Origin: Ianthella basta
Taxonomy: Eukaryota > Porifera > Demospongiae > Verongiida > Ianthellidae
DNA: 64,000 nucleotides
Reading direction: 5' to 3'
Assembly (NCBI GenBank): GCA_964019415.1
Contig: OZ025872.1
Location: forward strand, 6,899,322-6,963,321
Part shown: positions 62,844-64,000 of the stretch, piece by piece
Layout: every line of letters starts with the position of its first letter
Numbering within the stretch: position 1 is the stretch's first letter
The notes under the pieces: model-generated
The model's database searches: none
Told to the model about the DNA's origin: nothing
The model's input: the letters and a program-made list of their open reading frames with translations, nothing else
Position numbers and translations under genes: made by a program

Positions 62844-64000
62844 GTGAGTAGAAGATTTATCCCCGTCTTACATCACCATACTGGAGCAATACAGTAGCTC
62901 ACGCTTGTGTGCTTCACCCATGCAAACCATGCAGTCCACTGTTGGATGTTCTGTTGCTCCTTTAGGCTAATAGCTGCATTGTAGATTGTTTTGGCTAGGA
63001 AGGCAGCTGCTTGCTGCTTCTAGTATACAGTACATTTCATTGAAGGAATTTATACATACACGCATGCAGTGGCACACAGCAACTGCAGGCACACTTTGGT
63101 ACAATGTTATTTGCCTTTGTCTTCAGTGCTATTTCATCTCCATTCCTATTAGAATGCTAAAAGGCATGTTATCGACAATGGGAAAAGGTGGAATATTGGT
63201 ATTTGAAACTACGTACCAGGACCTGGTATACTTAGCGACTCGTCCAAAGATAGTTTTGTAGATTTAAACAAGTGGTATTCAAAATGCTATAACTAGTTAT
63301 ACTTTAGACTTGGCTGTTTTCCATGTACAGTTTAAAGGAGACATATTGTGTGCAATAATTGTGCTGCATTGTGAAATGTTTGCATGGGTAGTTAATGGGA
63401 AAGGGGTCATATTATGGTAAATGTATGGCCAAACCAAATGGTGGTAAGGGATTATGTACCATGCGTGCAGTTATACACACTGAGTATATGTATCTCAAGT
63501 AATGCACTTGGCGCACTGGTACTGAAGGTGCTACAGAACACAACGCAACGTCTGCTCATGCTACAAAATTATGAATATCTAAGGTCCTATTCATTTATAG
63601 GGCTGGACTGCATGCATGGGTGAACAGTATTCACATTCACATCATAAGCTACATATACTTTACACCAGCTGTAGACTATCCTCTGAGTGCCAAGATAGTT
63701 TAATTTCTCTCTGTCCCATGCAACTGACGGGGTTGAGGACAGTCTACAGCTTTTTGAAGATACAGTGTGGCGCCACATAGGACAGAGAGAAGGGTCTCAA
63801 TTTAGGGAGAGTATCAGATTCACCTTGCATTCCTCTCCAACCAGCAACACTCTAAGGGCACTCACAGACTGTAGGCAGTTAGCGCTTCAAACAACTTGGG
63901 AACAAAGGAAGGTAGTGTTGGGGGTGCTCCTTGGCTGCATCTCCACACCCTGGTCATGGGACAGGCAACATGCCCCATCAGCCACCCTAATACTGTATAT
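62844..64000. other. 3' region of XDH gene, terminal exon uncertain
   Basis: The expected last ~15 residues of XDH (ending in a KPWS.RV-like motif) were not found. One candidate exon, 63127-63261, has a good polypyrimidine tract and CAG acceptor, is in the right phase and ends in TAG. Its peptide (CYFISIPIRMLKGML...) does not resemble the family. The real end may lie beyond the window. 63640-64000 shows nothing recognisable. Confidence 0.35.

Overview
The window looks like nuclear DNA of an invertebrate animal, most likely a demosponge. The reasons are short GT-AG introns of about 60 to 500 bp, many small MITEs and foldback elements, long CA/GT microsatellites, and expanded death-fold, ankyrin and ZU5 multidomain genes of the kind seen in sponge innate-immunity-like families. 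The phylum is my inference; nothing here proves it.

Layout. 1-135 is the 3' end of a death-domain-like gene. 580-2532 is a Ginger-type DNA transposon carrying an integrase and a PHD finger. 2611-5887 is a 3.3 kb inverted repeat whose arms carry a degraded coding fragment and a tiny nested palindromic insertion. 5.9-10.3 kb holds MITEs, a retroelement-associated coding remnant and a foldback repeat. 10.3-16.6 kb (+) is gene 1, with an alpha-helical domain of unknown function and a ZU5 domain; it has an in-frame stop. 16.6-23.1 kb is repeat-rich, with a lone CARD-like exon at 20957.

The centre of the window is a head-to-head gene pair. Gene 2 (minus, 40891 down to 23155) encodes death domain, shared core domain, coiled coil and ankyrin repeats. 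Gene 3 (plus, 41687-49175) encodes CARD, the same core domain, coiled coils and ankyrin repeats. I could splice both by hand from start codon to stop codon with every intron phase consistent (959 and 940 codons). They differ mainly in the N-terminal death-fold module. The 795 bp between their start codons holds two perfect TGACGTCA sites. A 5.4 kb intron of gene 2 carries a LINE fragment and a broken Gypsy element.

50859-51921 is a small two-exon CXXC zinc-finger gene. 52612-62843 is a 25-exon xanthine dehydrogenase/aldehyde oxidase-family gene with a TATA box. It has a one-base frame disruption in exon 9, a Glu-to-Gln change at the usual substrate-binding glutamate, and no recognisable family C-terminus inside the window.

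How the genes may work together (inference): genes 2 and 3, probably gene 1, and the edge fragments at 1-135 and 20957 form a local cluster of death-fold proteins with repeat or ZU5 scaffolds. Co-regulated death-domain and CARD versions of one scaffold would fit two adaptor or receptor outputs driven by one sensor architecture. The CXXC and XDH genes look unrelated to that cluster.
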